Shown here: positions 14,179-26,934 of the stretch, piece after piece
How positions within the stretch are numbered: the first letter of the stretch is position 1
Layout: every line of letters begins with the position of its first letter
DNA from: Linepithema humile
Lineage: Eukaryota > Arthropoda > Insecta > Hymenoptera > Formicidae
Reading direction: 5' to 3'
Assembly (NCBI RefSeq): GCF_040581485.1
Contig: NC_090134.1
Coordinates: 18,157,501-18,221,500, forward strand
DNA length: 64,000 bases
Notes under the pieces: generated by a model
The model's input: only the letters and a program-made list of their open reading frames with translations
Database searches by the model: none
What the model was told of the DNA's origin: nothing
Program-made: the position numbers and the translations under genes

Positions 14179-15399
14179 GTAAGGAACACGCGGACGCTCT
14201 GCGTTCCGAACGCCCTGCATGCTCGTGATCCTCGCGCCCCTCGTCGGTGCTCGCGCCGCGTCGCTATGGACGGCGCGTTTTTTCGCCGCGGAAAAATCTG
14301 TTGGTCTGGAGCCTAACGGTAACGGCGCCTCGTTTTTGTTACCGATGACACGCGTGGCCGAGAATTTTCGGGAGATTTGGTGAAGAAGGGCGGCTAGCTA
14401 GCTTGACATACATTGCACGTTGAAATTTTTCAGAAGATAAATTTCCGACCGTATTTTACGCGTAAGAGTCTACTTTTATCGACGGTTCGAACGTTACGCA
14501 TTTGAAATTTGCGAAACATGTTTGCTTGCACGACTGAATCGGCGTATCGGCTATCGTTAATCACGGCTACTTATGACTAGGCTAATTATGGCGTCCTTCT
14601 TTTTTCATTAGTCTTTCCATAAAATCCAATACTTTCGAAGTAGTTTATTTCATCATTCTGATGTATAACGAGCTGACCTCGAAAGTTGCGAATGTTCTTT
14701 TGTTTTATACAAGTAATATTATATACATGTAGACATATATGTTAATAATGCTGAAACGTTCTTTCCTGCATATAAGTTATATATCATACATTTATTGCTC
14801 TAGGAATAGATAATTTATTAAAATTAATTACAAATAGTTGTTGAGTTTTTTATTTAAATATATAAATTTTATGTCTTATATATATTATAAATGAAGAGAA
14901 AATCAAATTTTTTGCACTACAGTTAACTGTTTCATCTATTGGGCATTCGAGGCTTATACATCCAAACACACAAAAACACTTAGCACATTCGAATGTATTT
15001 ATAACGGCAAACACATCTATAGACGTACAGTCATTGTAGGTCAATTTTGTTTGGTCCTGTTCTCCTTCTAGCTCTCTATTCAGACGTTAATACAAAAACT
15101 ATAGATGCTTTTGAATATGTTCAGAATTATTTGAATGTAATTATTGATAATTTAATTAATTATAATATTTAGCAGAAGCATTCTGTATGAATGAATGAAA
15201 TTCAAGTATAATATGTTCAAACAAAGAAATTGTGATAAGATAATAAAATAATTACTAGAATATATATATTACATTACATGGAATGTGTGTATATATATTG
15301 TGTATATATATATAATACACACACACACACACACACACATATGTATATATGTATAATTACAGATAGTGATAAATCTTTTCTTCTTGTTTCTTTTCACAG
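14179..15399 (+). other. me31B 5' intron
   Basis: The proposed first intron, from donor GTAAGG to acceptor TTTTCACAG at 15391-15399. It includes a TA/CA microsatellite around 15288-15340 and otherwise AT-rich sequence. Confidence 0.5.
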
Positions 15400-15433
15400 G
15401 AAAAGATAGTAGATATACTACTATATTTCCAAA

Positions 15434-17825
15434 ATGATGACAGAGACGCATATGAATTCTAACCACAACATGTTGAATTCTGGTTTGTCTAACAAACCGG
15501 AAATAGATAAAATGGATGATGTAGGTTGGAAAGCAAAGTTAAAAATTCCACCAAAGGATAAAAGAATTAAAACAAGTGTAAGTTTCATGATAAAAATAAA
15601 TTAATAGACTTATATTTTTTAGATTTAAGCAATTTTGTTTTTAAATGTAGAGTTATTTTTATTGTTGCCTAATTTTTGAAAACAAATTTTTGAAATTTTC
15701 CAAATTAAACTAATCTAACAAACTATTTTACAGGATGTTACCGACACACGTGGTAACGAGTTTGAAGAATTTTGCCTAAAACGCGAATTATTAATGGGAA
15801 TTTTTGAAAAGGGATGGGAGAAGCCATCACCGATTCAAGAAGCTAGTATTCCCATTGCACTTTCTGGTAAAGACATTTTGGCACGAGCGAAAAATGGAAC
15901 TGGTAAAACTGGAGCGTACTCAATTCCAGTATTGGAACAGGTATATTTCAGAAAATTATTAACTTGGAAAAAATATCTGATTGGAATATTACATGTTTAA
16001 GTTGTGTTAATTTGCTGTATTAGGTTGATCCAAGGAAAGATGTAATTCAAGCACTGGTAATTGTACCTACAAGAGAGTTAGCGCTACAAACATCACAGAT
16101 TTGCATCGAGCTCGCAAAACACATGGATATAAAAGTTATGGTCACTACTGGAGGCACGAACTTACGTGACGACATTATGAGGATTTATCAAAAAGGTAAA
16201 ATCTAGGAAAAGTAAGAAATTCACAGCTAAATTAAATGAATTTGCTGATATATAATCGGTGTCTAATTTATGATTTCAGTACAAGTGATAATCGCAACGC
16301 CAGGAAGAATTTTGGATCTGATGGATAAGAATGTGGCAAATATGGAACATTGTAAGATTCTAGTTTTGGATGAAGCAGATAAACTGCTTTCGCAAGACTT
16401 CAAAGGAATGTTAGATCACGTCATATCGAGGTATGTTTATAAAATATAATATAATTTATATAAAATTTTTGATTAATTACATATTTTTTAAATATTAATA
16501 CTAGATTTTTTTATAAGAAAAAATTGATTAAGTATGCTTTTTTTATGCTTTGTCAAATTGATGACTTATTGCAGTATGTTTATATTCCCGAGCATGACAA
16601 ACTTTTATTAATTACAAATGACTAACTTTAATTGACTCTTGCTCAAAATTTACTGAACTTTTATTATCACTGTTACATTACTGCCACACTTTCCACTTAA
16701 TATTTAAAAAAATTAATAGTTTTTGTCAATAGAAAAATTGATTACATATGATATCATATGTATTACAATGCTGTCGAAAATAATCATTCAAATTGTTTGT
16801 GGATGTTTTTTGATGATATTTAATAATGATAATTTATTGTATTTGTTTCTAGATTACCACAGGAACGTCAGATTTTGTTGTATTCAGCCACATTTCCTCT
16901 GACTGTAAAACAATTTATGGAGAAACACTTGAGAGATCCATACGAGATTAATTTAATGGAAGAATTGACTTTGAAAGGTGTAACACAATATTATGCCTTT
17001 GTACAGGAACGACAAAAAGTTCACTGCCTTAACACGCTATTCTCCAAAGTAAGATTTTGATTCAGAAATCTCTTTGCAATCTTTGTACTTATTCGTATAT
17101 TTGTTTGATTCTATTTGTATATTTTGCAGTTGCAAATAACACAAAGCATAATCTTCTGCAATTCAACGCAACGCGTTGAATTACTGGCTAAGAAAATAAC
17201 GGATCTTGGATATTGCTGTTATTACATACACGCGAAAATGGCGCAGGCACACCGAAATCGCGTATTCCATGATTTCCGTGCAGGATTATGCCGAAATCTC
17301 GTAAGTTAATTTCAATAACATTGATTATTATATCAATTTGTTATTTTTGTTATGAATAATGTACGTGCTTTATAAAACGTATAATTTGATTTATAAAAAC
17401 GTATAACTTGATTTAATTGTTTTACTTATATAATGTTTCACTTACATCAGCTATTTTTTACTTTTTATTTTTAATGATTAATTCAACATGAAATTCAACG
17501 TTAACGAAATGCCAATTCTTGTTCACAGGTGAGCAGTGATCTATTTACTCGTGGTATTGATGTGCAAGCTGTGAATGTCGTGATCAATTTTGACTTTCCG
17601 AAAATGGCAGAGACATATCTGCATCGAATAGGCCGATCTGGTAGATTCGGCCATTTAGGTATAGCAATTAACCTAATCACGTACGAGGATCGCTTCAACT
17701 TACACCGTATCGAACAAGAGCTTGGAACAGAAATTAAACCTATCCCAAAAGTGATAGATCCCAGTTTGTACGTGGCAAGACCAGAAGACAATAATAGTAT
17801 GGAAGAAGGTAATGTGTCTAAGTAG
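15434..17825 (+). CDS. me31B: ATP-dependent RNA helicase me31B (DDX6/Dhh1 family)
   Basis: DEAD-box helicase of cytoplasmic P-bodies and germ granules that represses translation and promotes decapping of mRNAs. Seven exons give 445 residues: 15434-15577, 15734-15940, 16024-16195, 16280-16430, 16853-17048, 17130-17300 and 17529-17825. All introns are GT-AG and the frame is intact. Visible motifs in order are Q motif (PSPIQ), Walker A AKNGTGKT, PTRELALQ, TGG, TPGR, DEAD (about 205-208), SAT (about 236-238), IIFCNST, TRGIDVQAVN and HRIGRSGRFG. The C-terminal sequence around EIKPIPKVIDPSLYV is typical of DDX6. The length is close to fly me31B (about 460). ATG 15434 is followed by a second ATG one codon later. 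The short N-terminus and acidic C-terminus are usual for insects. Confidence 0.96.
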
Positions 17826-19930
17826 TTTCGATACACTGTCGCAAAATGAAACTTATACACGCTCAAAAAGTTTAAAAGTGACAATGGTGATTGTGACTCG
17901 TACATGAAGTGTCGTGCGAATGCCGATGCGAGTCGTTCTTTGTACATAGAAGAATACATTTAAATGTATATAACATGTACTGTACATAAGCTAAAGCAAA
18001 TCAGAATCAAGTCATTATCAAGATGCACAATATGTGAATAACGTACTAATCAATCATTGCATTTTATCATACCTGTAAATATTACATGAGGGTACACACA
18101 ACATCGTTTTTAATAGAGAATTTTTATACAACAGCTTCATTTGTCCAGTATTTCTTTTCTTCTGTTGTCTAACGATGAAGAAAGGGGCATGTATGATTTA
18201 GAGAAGTAAAACCCATCGGCCGATTTCACTGAGTGCAACATACTCCAAGTGCTCATTACTTTTGTACTGTTATGCATACATATAAATTGCCCTTAGACAC
18301 TATTAAGGTCACGAATTTATGTATTATGTATAAATTGCTCTTAGCGATTTATAAAATTTCGATATTAAATATCAGTTATAATTGTAATTTGATCATGGCT
18401 TGATTTTGCTATTCGTCAATATTGTCATACAACTCTGAAATTCAAATCACTTGTCAACGCTAAAACGATCTTTTTTTCTGTTTATTCAATCGCTAGTGGA
18501 ATTTTCTTTTCTTTTTTTTTCTTTTTTTTTTTTTAAACGGAATTAGATTTTCTTTTTACAGTACCGTGATTGAGAATCAGAGGTTGTACAATTGACTAGT
18601 TTTATATAATTATTTTTTATAAAGAACTGGCTGGTGGACTCCATAAAAGTGGAGATTCTATGTCTGATGCTGATTACAGCATCCAATATGTCCAATTGCA
18701 GCCTACATTTAATCGTACAACAATAGTCGATCAAGGCTGAAAATCTAATAATAAAAAAAAAAATGGCAGGTATTTATCACCGAAATTGTGTAGCGTGTAT
18801 GTGAGAAGTAAGTGGAGAGCGCTTGTAGACGAAGGCGTGCATCAAACTAATATGCGTGCTAAGTCATACTACACATAAAATGGACGCGAGTCTCACTATT
18901 ATCACATACTTTCTCTCACGAAAGATAAAAACAACTGCCAAAGTCTCTGTATAATATATTGACATAGAATCTCTAGAAGTGTCTGTGAAATTACGGTATC
19001 CACGCGCAGGAAGATGTGCAAAGATGTGGAAAAATTTAGTATCTGCATGACTAAGCTGAAATTTCGAATTCGAAGGCCACCAGCCAATATGACTTAGGTT
19101 TATGAATGCAAAAAATTAATAGGTAATACCAAAATATTTCATATTGGAGACGAATTGTCTTTAAGTGAAATATTAACAATGATAGAAGGCAGTTCAAAAT
19201 GCGCTTAGGACTGCAGTGTTAATTATCCGTGAGCTTAACCGAAGACTATAGAATAGACAGTAATGAGATAACTGCTGGCACAAAAAATATGAGAGGAAAC
19301 TAAAATTACAGACGATTGAGTAAATGTATGTAGATAGTAGATCTGGACGAACGGTTGTTCACTTCACTTCGCGAAAGTACAAGTTACACTAAATGCTATT
19401 TCGAAAATTAACAATAAATTTTATGGATTGCACGATCAAATAAGTAGCTCGCGAATGTATAATTATTGGATGTATATTTATTATTAAAAAAAAAAACAAT
19501 TTCGTCTATGCTTTACAAGAAATAGCATATAACAAGAAAAATTGAACTTTCTCGGGATTGATATTGTATCAATTGTACTTTTCAATTTTATATTTCTATT
19601 TCTTTTACCATCACATCGGTTCGACAAGACTCCTCTAGTTACGATTTAGTTGCTGTTGTATTATATAGGATAGATAAAAACCTATATAACGCAAGCGGAT
19701 GGCTTCTCGCAGTGTTGACACTCCGAGAATTTTACCCGTGAAAAGCAACGAATGTGACCCGATGACCGTTTCTGACTTATCAGAACGTTGTCTTTTGCTT
19801 GACCGAGATAACAAACACAAATAATCTGTGAGATGATGGTGGTGCCATTGACCACATATAAAATAAACGCTTTGAACAACCGGAACGAACTGAAAAACTA
19901 GCAATTATATCTGCTACGATTTGATAATTA
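17826..19930 (+). other. me31B 3' UTR and downstream region
   Basis: AT-rich sequence after the me31B stop. Part of it is presumably 3' UTR; I could not fix the polyadenylation site (an AATAAA-like motif occurs near 19410). Homopolymer T tracts lie near 18500. No open frame here has splice-consistent or family-like content. Confidence 0.4.
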
Positions 19931-20099
19931 AGTGCCTTTTCACGCTGACGCTGACGCTCGACGCTCGACGCTCGATTTCAGCTCGATTTCTTTTAGAAGA
20001 TCGTGTGACTGCAAATAACCAACCGTTATACTAGTTTTTGGTCACACGATATCTTAACGCTAAAGTTGAATTGTCGAGCGACAATGTGAAAAAGCACCT
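19931..20099. mobile_element. MITE with long imperfect terminal inverted repeats
   Basis: The left end starts GTGCCTTTTCACGCTGACG and the right end, read in reverse complement, starts GTGCTTTTTCACATTGTCG. The repeats are about 25-30 bp with mismatches. The left repeat contains short tandem CGACGCT units, suggesting local slippage. A second hairpin sits inside (GATCGTGTGAC near 20000 against GTCACACGAT near 20041). No coding capacity. The superfamily is not recognised and the target duplication is unclear. Confidence 0.5.
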
Positions 20100-23000
20100 T
20101 TACAGTAGGCCTCTTTTGTGTCGCCGTTGTCGCGTATTGTAATACACCACTGCAGCGCTAAGTGCATTAATGTAACTGTCGTAGATACACCATAAAATTT
20201 TGGCGTTTGAAAATTGCGAACATTCTGTAATATGTAAAGCAGTTAAAGGGTATTATTAATGGATTTACTTTCCCAATTTGGGAAAACGTGTGGTTCAACA
20301 ATTCTGTTGATCTAGAAAAGTCTCAGGAAGTGGAATGTATAGGGCAGGCGTGCATCATACCATTGCAAGTCCATGAAATCTTGTGATGCACGAATACTGG
20401 GAAAGCAATTAATTCATAAGTTCATTGGAGACGCGATGCCGGAATACATACGGAGCTGATATTTCTAAAACGAAGGTTTATATGTTGTTTATACAAATTG
20501 GCCGCAATATTTATTTAAAAAAAAAAAAATCTTACATCATTACTATATTTACCGCGAAAACAAAATCTATATTATATTTACTTTGTCTCTACAATTCGAT
20601 CTTCTTCCTGCCAGTAAGTTTATCTAACATGCGATCTTATTGATCAAATAAGTTTGTCGCCCACTGCATATTGATTTGATCGATCGGAATCGCATACATT
20701 TGCGTCATAGTCTAATATTACGGTCGCTTTCATTTTATTGTCTACTTAATGTACAAATGTGAAATAGGTTCAACGCAATAACAATCGTTTCGCTGGCGTA
20801 ATTTGCGAGACGTCTTCCCATTTGCAAAATACGAAAATCTTTTATTCTGTTAGCTTTTTTGTTATTTTGCCTACAGCGATTCTATAAAAATTCTTTTGGC
20901 AATCTTACGTAGATTAAGGAAAGAATACTGCGCTGTAATCTTACCGCGCCGTAATTGGAAACACTGATAGATCCATTTTATGGAATCTATTTTGCGAAAT
21001 GTATTTTATTCAACTTTCGAAAGAGTCAATTAGCTCATGCTAGTAAGGAAACGTTAATCTTCCTACGTAAAACCCTGTTTCTTGCTACTCCTAGCAACGT
21101 GTGAAAATTCTACCAATTTATTTGAACTGATTCTAGTCAAGAAAGAACATTAAATTAATTCATAATAATTAATCCTAAAATATGATATAAGATTTTTGTA
21201 TATTTTAGAAAATTATAAAATTAAGCAAAATCTTATTCATAATTATATTGATAGAATCTGCAAAAACCGCGTGCTTTACTTGACTCTTTCTAAAGAATGA
21301 TGTTTATGGATGTATAAATTTAGAAAAAAGTGGGCTTAAAAAATCCAAAAAAAAAAAAAGAAAAACATTGATTAGCAATGTTACGTGAACAGACTGAAGA
21401 ACGTGGTGATTTTACAAATTACCTTTTGCAGCCGTATGTATTTGCCACTCTTATATTCCAAATTACAGACGAATATATTATTTTCCGAAAAATGCTGGAA
21501 AATAAGTTAACGAATACACCTACAGCGCATCGCATAGCTGCAAATTGTCAAAGTAAAAGTTTATTTTACTTTGACATTTCCACGACCACGTTTCTTCATG
21601 TCTGATTCTCAAAACTATCTCCAAGTGTGGTTTTTGCGACTCATCTTGGAAATAACAAGGAGTGCCCTTGATATGAAAGTAAGCGAATGTAATTCGTACG
21701 ACGTTAGGAATACGATTATGTAACGCGTTAACATCCGGATGTATGTGTGTGTGTGAGGATTGTGGAGAATGCTCCCCGGTCATCCAGGGGGAGGGAGTAT
21801 ATTCGTATATCAATGTTCTACGATTTAAATCGTAAACGTGAAGGAGAAACATCTTAAGAACGAGCTCTCTAACAGCATCGTAGATCTCGTACCTTCGCCT
21901 GAATTATTTTCATTGGTGTGAAACCAATGCTACGAGCTGCGTGCCAAGCACATTCCCAACAAACGAATCGAAAATCGATCGCATCGGAAACTTCAACATC
22001 CGGAAACAATATTTCCGCGTTCGAATAACATACGCAGCTCGATTAATTATATTGGAATTAGATCTCCAATATACGAGAAACATAAAAAAGTGCAAAAAAC
22101 CAAAAAAAAAAGAAACAAAAAAGTAATGTATACTTCGTTCGAGATGTAATCAGTTTGTCGACTCTACCCTACGCTTTATCGTTTCGTTGAAAAACTTATT
22201 ACCATTATACACTTGTTTATCAAATTGCGGAATCCAATTATCGGCCAACTGCATATCTAAACAGTACTATAATGTGATACCTTTGTTACTATTAATTATA
22301 TTATCGCTATTATTAACGAGATATGAACGAAGATTTTTCGACATAACAGACATCGATTTATTTTGTGACGTTAAAATCTGAGTTTCGGTTGTTCGTAAGT
22401 ATAAGGGGTGTAACATTGCAAAATTCCTCTTGCGTCTTACATTTTAGAACCAACTTTCCTGCATATGCATTTTATAACTGAAATAATTGCGATATCCCGC
22501 GAATAATATCAAAAAGAAAAAAAAAACAAAAATTCATCACCCAAATGGATGACATATAGCAAAATGATTTCGCAATGTTACGCAACTTGCATTACTATTT
22601 ACAAATAACTCGCAACTCACGCGTGATTGTGCGCAGATGAAATACTCTGTATTTCTGATTTTTATGTGCATTTGTTCAGACAATTAATCTCGTTACCTGT
22701 TACCGTTTAGGATATGTTCTGTAAGCGGTATGGAACCAAATTTAATAAGGTGTTTTTTCTTGTTTATCAGCGATGTTGTCGTTTTCTTTTTCTAAATTGT
22801 AAAGATGGGTTTGCGCATGACTATAAAATGAAATTTTTTTTTTACATACCTTTGCCATTCTGTTCGCTCAAACCCAATCTATAATAAATCGTATGTCAAT
22901 TTTGTTTCCCAAAGGGACAAAGCACAGCATTTCGCCCCTTAATAAAAATTCTGTTTCAGTATACAATCGTTTAACACACTGTATCTTTTTATATCATAAA

Positions 23001-23464
23001 TCCTGAAATACTCAATTCTGCCGAAATTCGAATCTTCTTTTTCTTCTTTTACGTGAACTGGTATAAACCGATTATTACGTAAACAAGAGATTTATTTCTT
23101 ACAGTATTTGAGTTTTTAAGAATATAATACGAGTGGTTTTAACGTTTTTTCCGGAATTTAAACCTTTATGATTACTATATAGCTTTCTGTCAAATGATAT
23201 TTTAATTAATTTGTTTTAATAATACAAAAAAACGTTTAATAATTTGTTCCGAATTGTGATCAAACAATCGTTTACAAAGTATATTGTGACATTTCTCTTT
23301 TTACAATAAATAATATACGTACCTCTTTGAATTTTTCAATCGATTAACTTATTATCAATAATATAATTTATTAGCAACACGTTTTTTTTCGAATTTTTGC
23401 AACATACTTCACGCGATAAAAATTTTCCGTAATATATTATTTTCATAAAAGTCGGATAAATAAT
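20100..23464. other. Gene-free AT-rich region
   Basis: No exon with consistent splice sites and coding character was found. It contains one perfect short hairpin (21549-21577), a run of A near 21348, and several T-rich stretches. Confidence 0.35.
21549..21577. repeat. Perfect 12-bp hairpin
   Basis: GTCAAAGTAAAA is followed after a 5-base loop by its exact reverse complement. Flanking AAAT and ATTT can extend the stem with a bulge. It is too short for a typical insect pre-miRNA and may be a small palindrome relic. Confidence 0.4.
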
Positions 23465-23554
23465 TTAAATTAAAAATCGTTTTAATATATAAAGCCAATA
23501 GAGCAAGGGCTGGATCGATTTGCTTAAAAATTCTTTTTTTATTATAAATTTATA

Positions 23555-23590
23555 CAGACGTTTCGGCCAAGGTACGTGGTCATCTTCAGT
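23555..23590 (-). ncRNA. Hammerhead-ribozyme-like core, left arm
   Basis: The minus strand reads CTGAAGA (positions C3 U4 G5 A6 N7 G8 A9; N7 is variable in hammerheads), then a stem-forming stretch ending GGCC, then GAAA followed by CGTC. The order CUGANGA - helix II - GAAA - (palindromic ACGU helix III) - GUC is that of minimal type I hammerheads from Penelope-like elements. Helix I can form about four pairs (TACA/TGTA). Helix II has one mismatch (GACC against GGCC). Cleavage is not demonstrated. Confidence 0.5.
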
Positions 23591-23922
23591 GTAATACAAA
23601 AATTATAAAGTTTAGTACATAATTAGAGAAGCGTTGGTAATATTTTTTGACTAAGGAAACGCATCCTCTGATAAAACGTGTAGTACAATATTTGTGGTTA
23701 GTAACATTATATACGTGTGAAGCCACGGACCGTCTAACTTGAACGGTTTGTCAACGACTGTAAAAAAAATTAAAACTGTAACATGTGTCCACGGCTGTGA
23801 GTGGGACTCGAATGATGATCACCAGTCCTCTGATAAAACGTGTAGTACAATATTTGTGGTTAGTAACATTATATACGTGTGAAGCCACGGACCGTCTAAC
23901 TTGAACGGTTCGTCAACGACTA

Positions 23923-24044
23923 TAGGTACGTTCCACTTGGCGATCGCAACGCTTGTGGAATCATTTTATCTTTGTTTTTCATCGAAAGTTAAAGAAAGAC
24001 AGATAATGTTCACGAGCGTTGCGATCACCAAGTGGAACTTAGCC
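23923..24044. mobile_element. MITE inserted in the palindrome, TA target duplication
   Basis: About 122 bp with terminal inverted repeats of about 30 bp: left TAGGTACGTTCCACTTGG, right end reversed TAGGCTAAGTTCCACTTGG, both continuing to GATCGCAACGCT with one difference. The empty site is preserved in the right arm of the palindrome (cgac TA tgtaaaag in reverse complement), so insertion with TA duplication can be read directly. This fits a Tc1/mariner-like non-autonomous element, although the terminal sequence is not one I recognise. Confidence 0.7.
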
Positions 24045-24334
24045 TATGTAAAAGAAATTAAAACTGTAACATGTGTCCACGGCTGTGAGTGGGACTCGAA
24101 TGATGATCATCAGTCGAGTCCCACTCACAGCCGTGGACACATGTCAGTTTTAATTTCTTTTACATAGTCGTTGACGAACCGTTCAAGTTAGACGGTCCGT
24201 GGCTTCACACGTATATAATGTTACTAACCACAAATATTGTACTACACGTTTTATCAGAGGATGCGTTTCCTTAGTCAAAAAATATTACCAACGCTTCTCT
24301 AATTATGTACTAAACTTTATAATTTTTGTATTAC

Positions 24335-24369
24335 ACTGAAGATGGCCACGTACCTTGGCCAAAACATCT
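24335..24369 (+). ncRNA. Decayed hammerhead-like core, right arm
   Basis: The plus strand carries CTGAAGA, then a clean 4-bp helix II (GGCC with GGCC), then CAAAACATC where the left arm has CGAAACGTC. Both differences are G-to-A changes at CpG sites, as expected from methylated-cytosine deamination on the other strand. The first removes the invariant G12 of the GAAA element, so this copy should not cleave. Confidence 0.45.
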
Positions 24370-24460
24370 GTATAAATTTATAATAAAAAAAGAATTTTTG
24401 AGCAAATCGATCCAGCTCTTGCTCTATTGGCTTTATATATTAAAACGATTTTTAATTTAA

Positions 24461-25975
24461 TTAAGGAAGAGCAATAACTTAATATTATTTGTATTTTTAA
24501 ATAATTTAAAATTTATGTTAATTATTTTATTAAATAATAAATAAATTTTATGTTGTTTACGCGTTGATTTAACGTATATCGATTTTAAAATCTAATGTTT
24601 GGCGTGTTTTCAATATTACATTTTTATAATAACAAATAATTCTTATAGATTTCACTGCAAATTTTATGTGAGCAGAAGTTCCAAAAATATTATTTTACTT
24701 TCCCGAAAAGTAAGATTAATTACTGATTGAATATAGATTAATTACTTTAACGTAAAAATAAACGAAAAATAAGGCCAGTTCACCAAAGCTCGAAAATTCT
24801 ACTTTTAATATTGAATTAGCAGCTTTTTTTAATTACCTTTTTATAACGGTTAACTTTTTGTAATTATTTAATTATTAGTGATCTAGAAATTTTAAACAAA
24901 ATGTATGAATACTTTTAAAATTTCTTAGTATTTTAACGTTATTGAAAAATAATCCATATACTGAAATGATAGCAGGGCCAGCTTGTCGAAGTTTGGAACT
25001 CTACAATCCATTCTGTATATTTGGATTATTTTTAACAGTGTAAAAAAATGCTTGAAAAGTCTGAGAGCATTCACACGTTCCGTTTATAGTTTTTGGAAGA
25101 TATATTGCACTAATATTTTAAAAGTTAAAAAAAGTCAACAGAAAATAAGAGTCTTAATTCAATTTCAAGAGTTGACATGTTTAAAATTTTGATCCTACAA
25201 TTTCTGAGTATTTTTATCAAACAACTTTCTCAAAATAAATTTTTATTTATCAAATAACTTTCTCAAAATAAATTTCTATTTTTTTGAAAATCCAAAACTA
25301 ATCCCTAGAATCTCGGCTTTATATATATAATAGTCACTTTAAAAATATTTCACGTATTAGTTTTTGTTTAGTTTATTATTCACAATATTATACAAGATCA
25401 AAGACGCTTATGCGAAAAATCTTATCGGTTTAGCATTTATAACTTGATACCATCACTATCGTAACATCTCTAACTCTTTGCAATTCTCCGGCTCTTTGAG
25501 AGGTAAAGGATTCGCGAAAGGTAGAATTTGCGAAGACAAGCTTTCGAAATTCAAGGGAGAAAAGGGCAAAGAGGGCACAAGAATTATGCTGTCAGACCTT
25601 TCGCGCGATATAAACGTCGGGCCGCTATTGATTTTAAGTAGTCGCTTAAATAGCGTCGTTCGGCCGTGTGCCACCACGGCATCGTCGGATGCATCGCGCG
25701 CAAAGACGCGTTATCGACTCTCTCTTATCTCTTCGTAGCGCCTGCGGACCAACTTCATCAAGCGTGACACATCAATAGATAAAATATGAAGAAGCAAAAT
25801 TCACATTGTCTAACTATATTTTCTTTATGTCTATTTTTTAGGATTTTTTATCTTATTTAACTCATCCATTATTTATCGCTTTCGTCTCTTGCAGAAAGTA
25901 AGCTAATCGATGATACAAAGAATTTATTTTGATGTGGAAAAAATGGAAAAGTTCGTACGATTCATTAAAATCTAT
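24461..25975. other. Intergenic region with a small tandem duplication
   Basis: AT-rich sequence up to about 25440, then a more GC-balanced block to 25740. The only clear structure is the duplicated 34-bp unit at about 25213-25284. No supported gene. Confidence 0.35.
25213..25284. repeat. Two-copy tandem repeat, unit about 34 bp
   Basis: Two adjacent units sharing TATCAAAcAACTTTCTCA and AAAATAAATTT with only two or three differences. The recent slippage-type duplication lies in AT-rich intergenic DNA. Confidence 0.55.
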
Positions 25976-26877
25976 TTATGTGAAAGATTTTCCAATTTTA
26001 TTATAAATCTTGAAAAGTGAAATACACGCTTCGAAATAGGACGTCTGTAACTTTGATGCTGTGGGATTCAATAGAGCGTATTTTTGCATCTCTCTATGCG
26101 CCTGCAATCGAAGATTTCTGAAATCTTCCTTGCTTCTCGCTGTGATCAGATATACAAATTTTAATTTTAATATATTTATTCTTAAGACATTTTTTTTTAA
26201 ATTTGTCGTATCAATTAATGTATTACACATTAACGGTGTAAGATTTTTTAGCATTTCTTGTTTGTAGATCAAATTTCAAGAAGTATATCCGTATTTTTGC
26301 ACGCTCACCTTCCGACTGTGTTCCAGTTGGCAATTCCAACTGTTTACATACATTTGGATCACTATTTTTTAAATAAACAACAACGATAGGCTCTATTTAT
26401 TTTCATAACTCACTAAATGAAATGACAACGAAAAAAAAAGCGCAACTCTGCTATCCTTTTCCGCAGACCGGTTCTGTAAGATTTATTTTCTCGTCACTTT
26501 GAATTGTCCTGTCCCTTTTTCTCTCGGCAGAGAAAAGGAGAGAAAGAGGAGTGAGAGAAATACATAGCGTCGCAATTTTGCCGACAACGGACGGGCAGAT
26601 ATCGATTCGGACGGCCAATTAGGTCTAAGAGGTCCTCGAGGGAGAATTTGTACACGACTACGAGTCACTTTTCCACTACGTCCACCACCGCCAACGTGTC
26701 ATTCTTCTCGCTGCGTAGCCAAATCCAGCCACTTCTTCCCCTTCGTCTCTCTCTCTCACTCCCGAACCCCATCTTTCTACGGTTGTGGCTCTTTCATTTT
26801 CTGAATTATTTTTCCACGAGTCGTTTGCAGGGTCGAGGCTCTGGAGATGGGGAGAAAAGAGCAGAGTGGAAGAGAGG

Positions 26878-26934
<57 letters not shown>

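Larger units (their letters stand above)
23465..24460. mobile_element. About 1-kb palindromic (fold-back) element, possibly Penelope-derived
   Basis: The left arm (23465 to about 23826) recurs in reverse complement as the right arm (about 24114-24460). The arms are nearly identical apart from scattered substitutions and short differences. Between them lies a direct second copy of the inner about 163 bp of the left arm (23827-24113), enlarged by a nested MITE. The outer ends begin TTAAATTAAAAATCG. Each arm carries one hammerhead-like core facing outward. Hammerhead motifs of this minimal kind with GAAACGTC are known from the terminal repeats of arthropod Penelope-like retroelements, so these arms may be Penelope terminal repeats without a reverse transcriptase. 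A non-autonomous fold-back DNA transposon is the other option. No reading frame of interest is inside. Confidence 0.65.
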
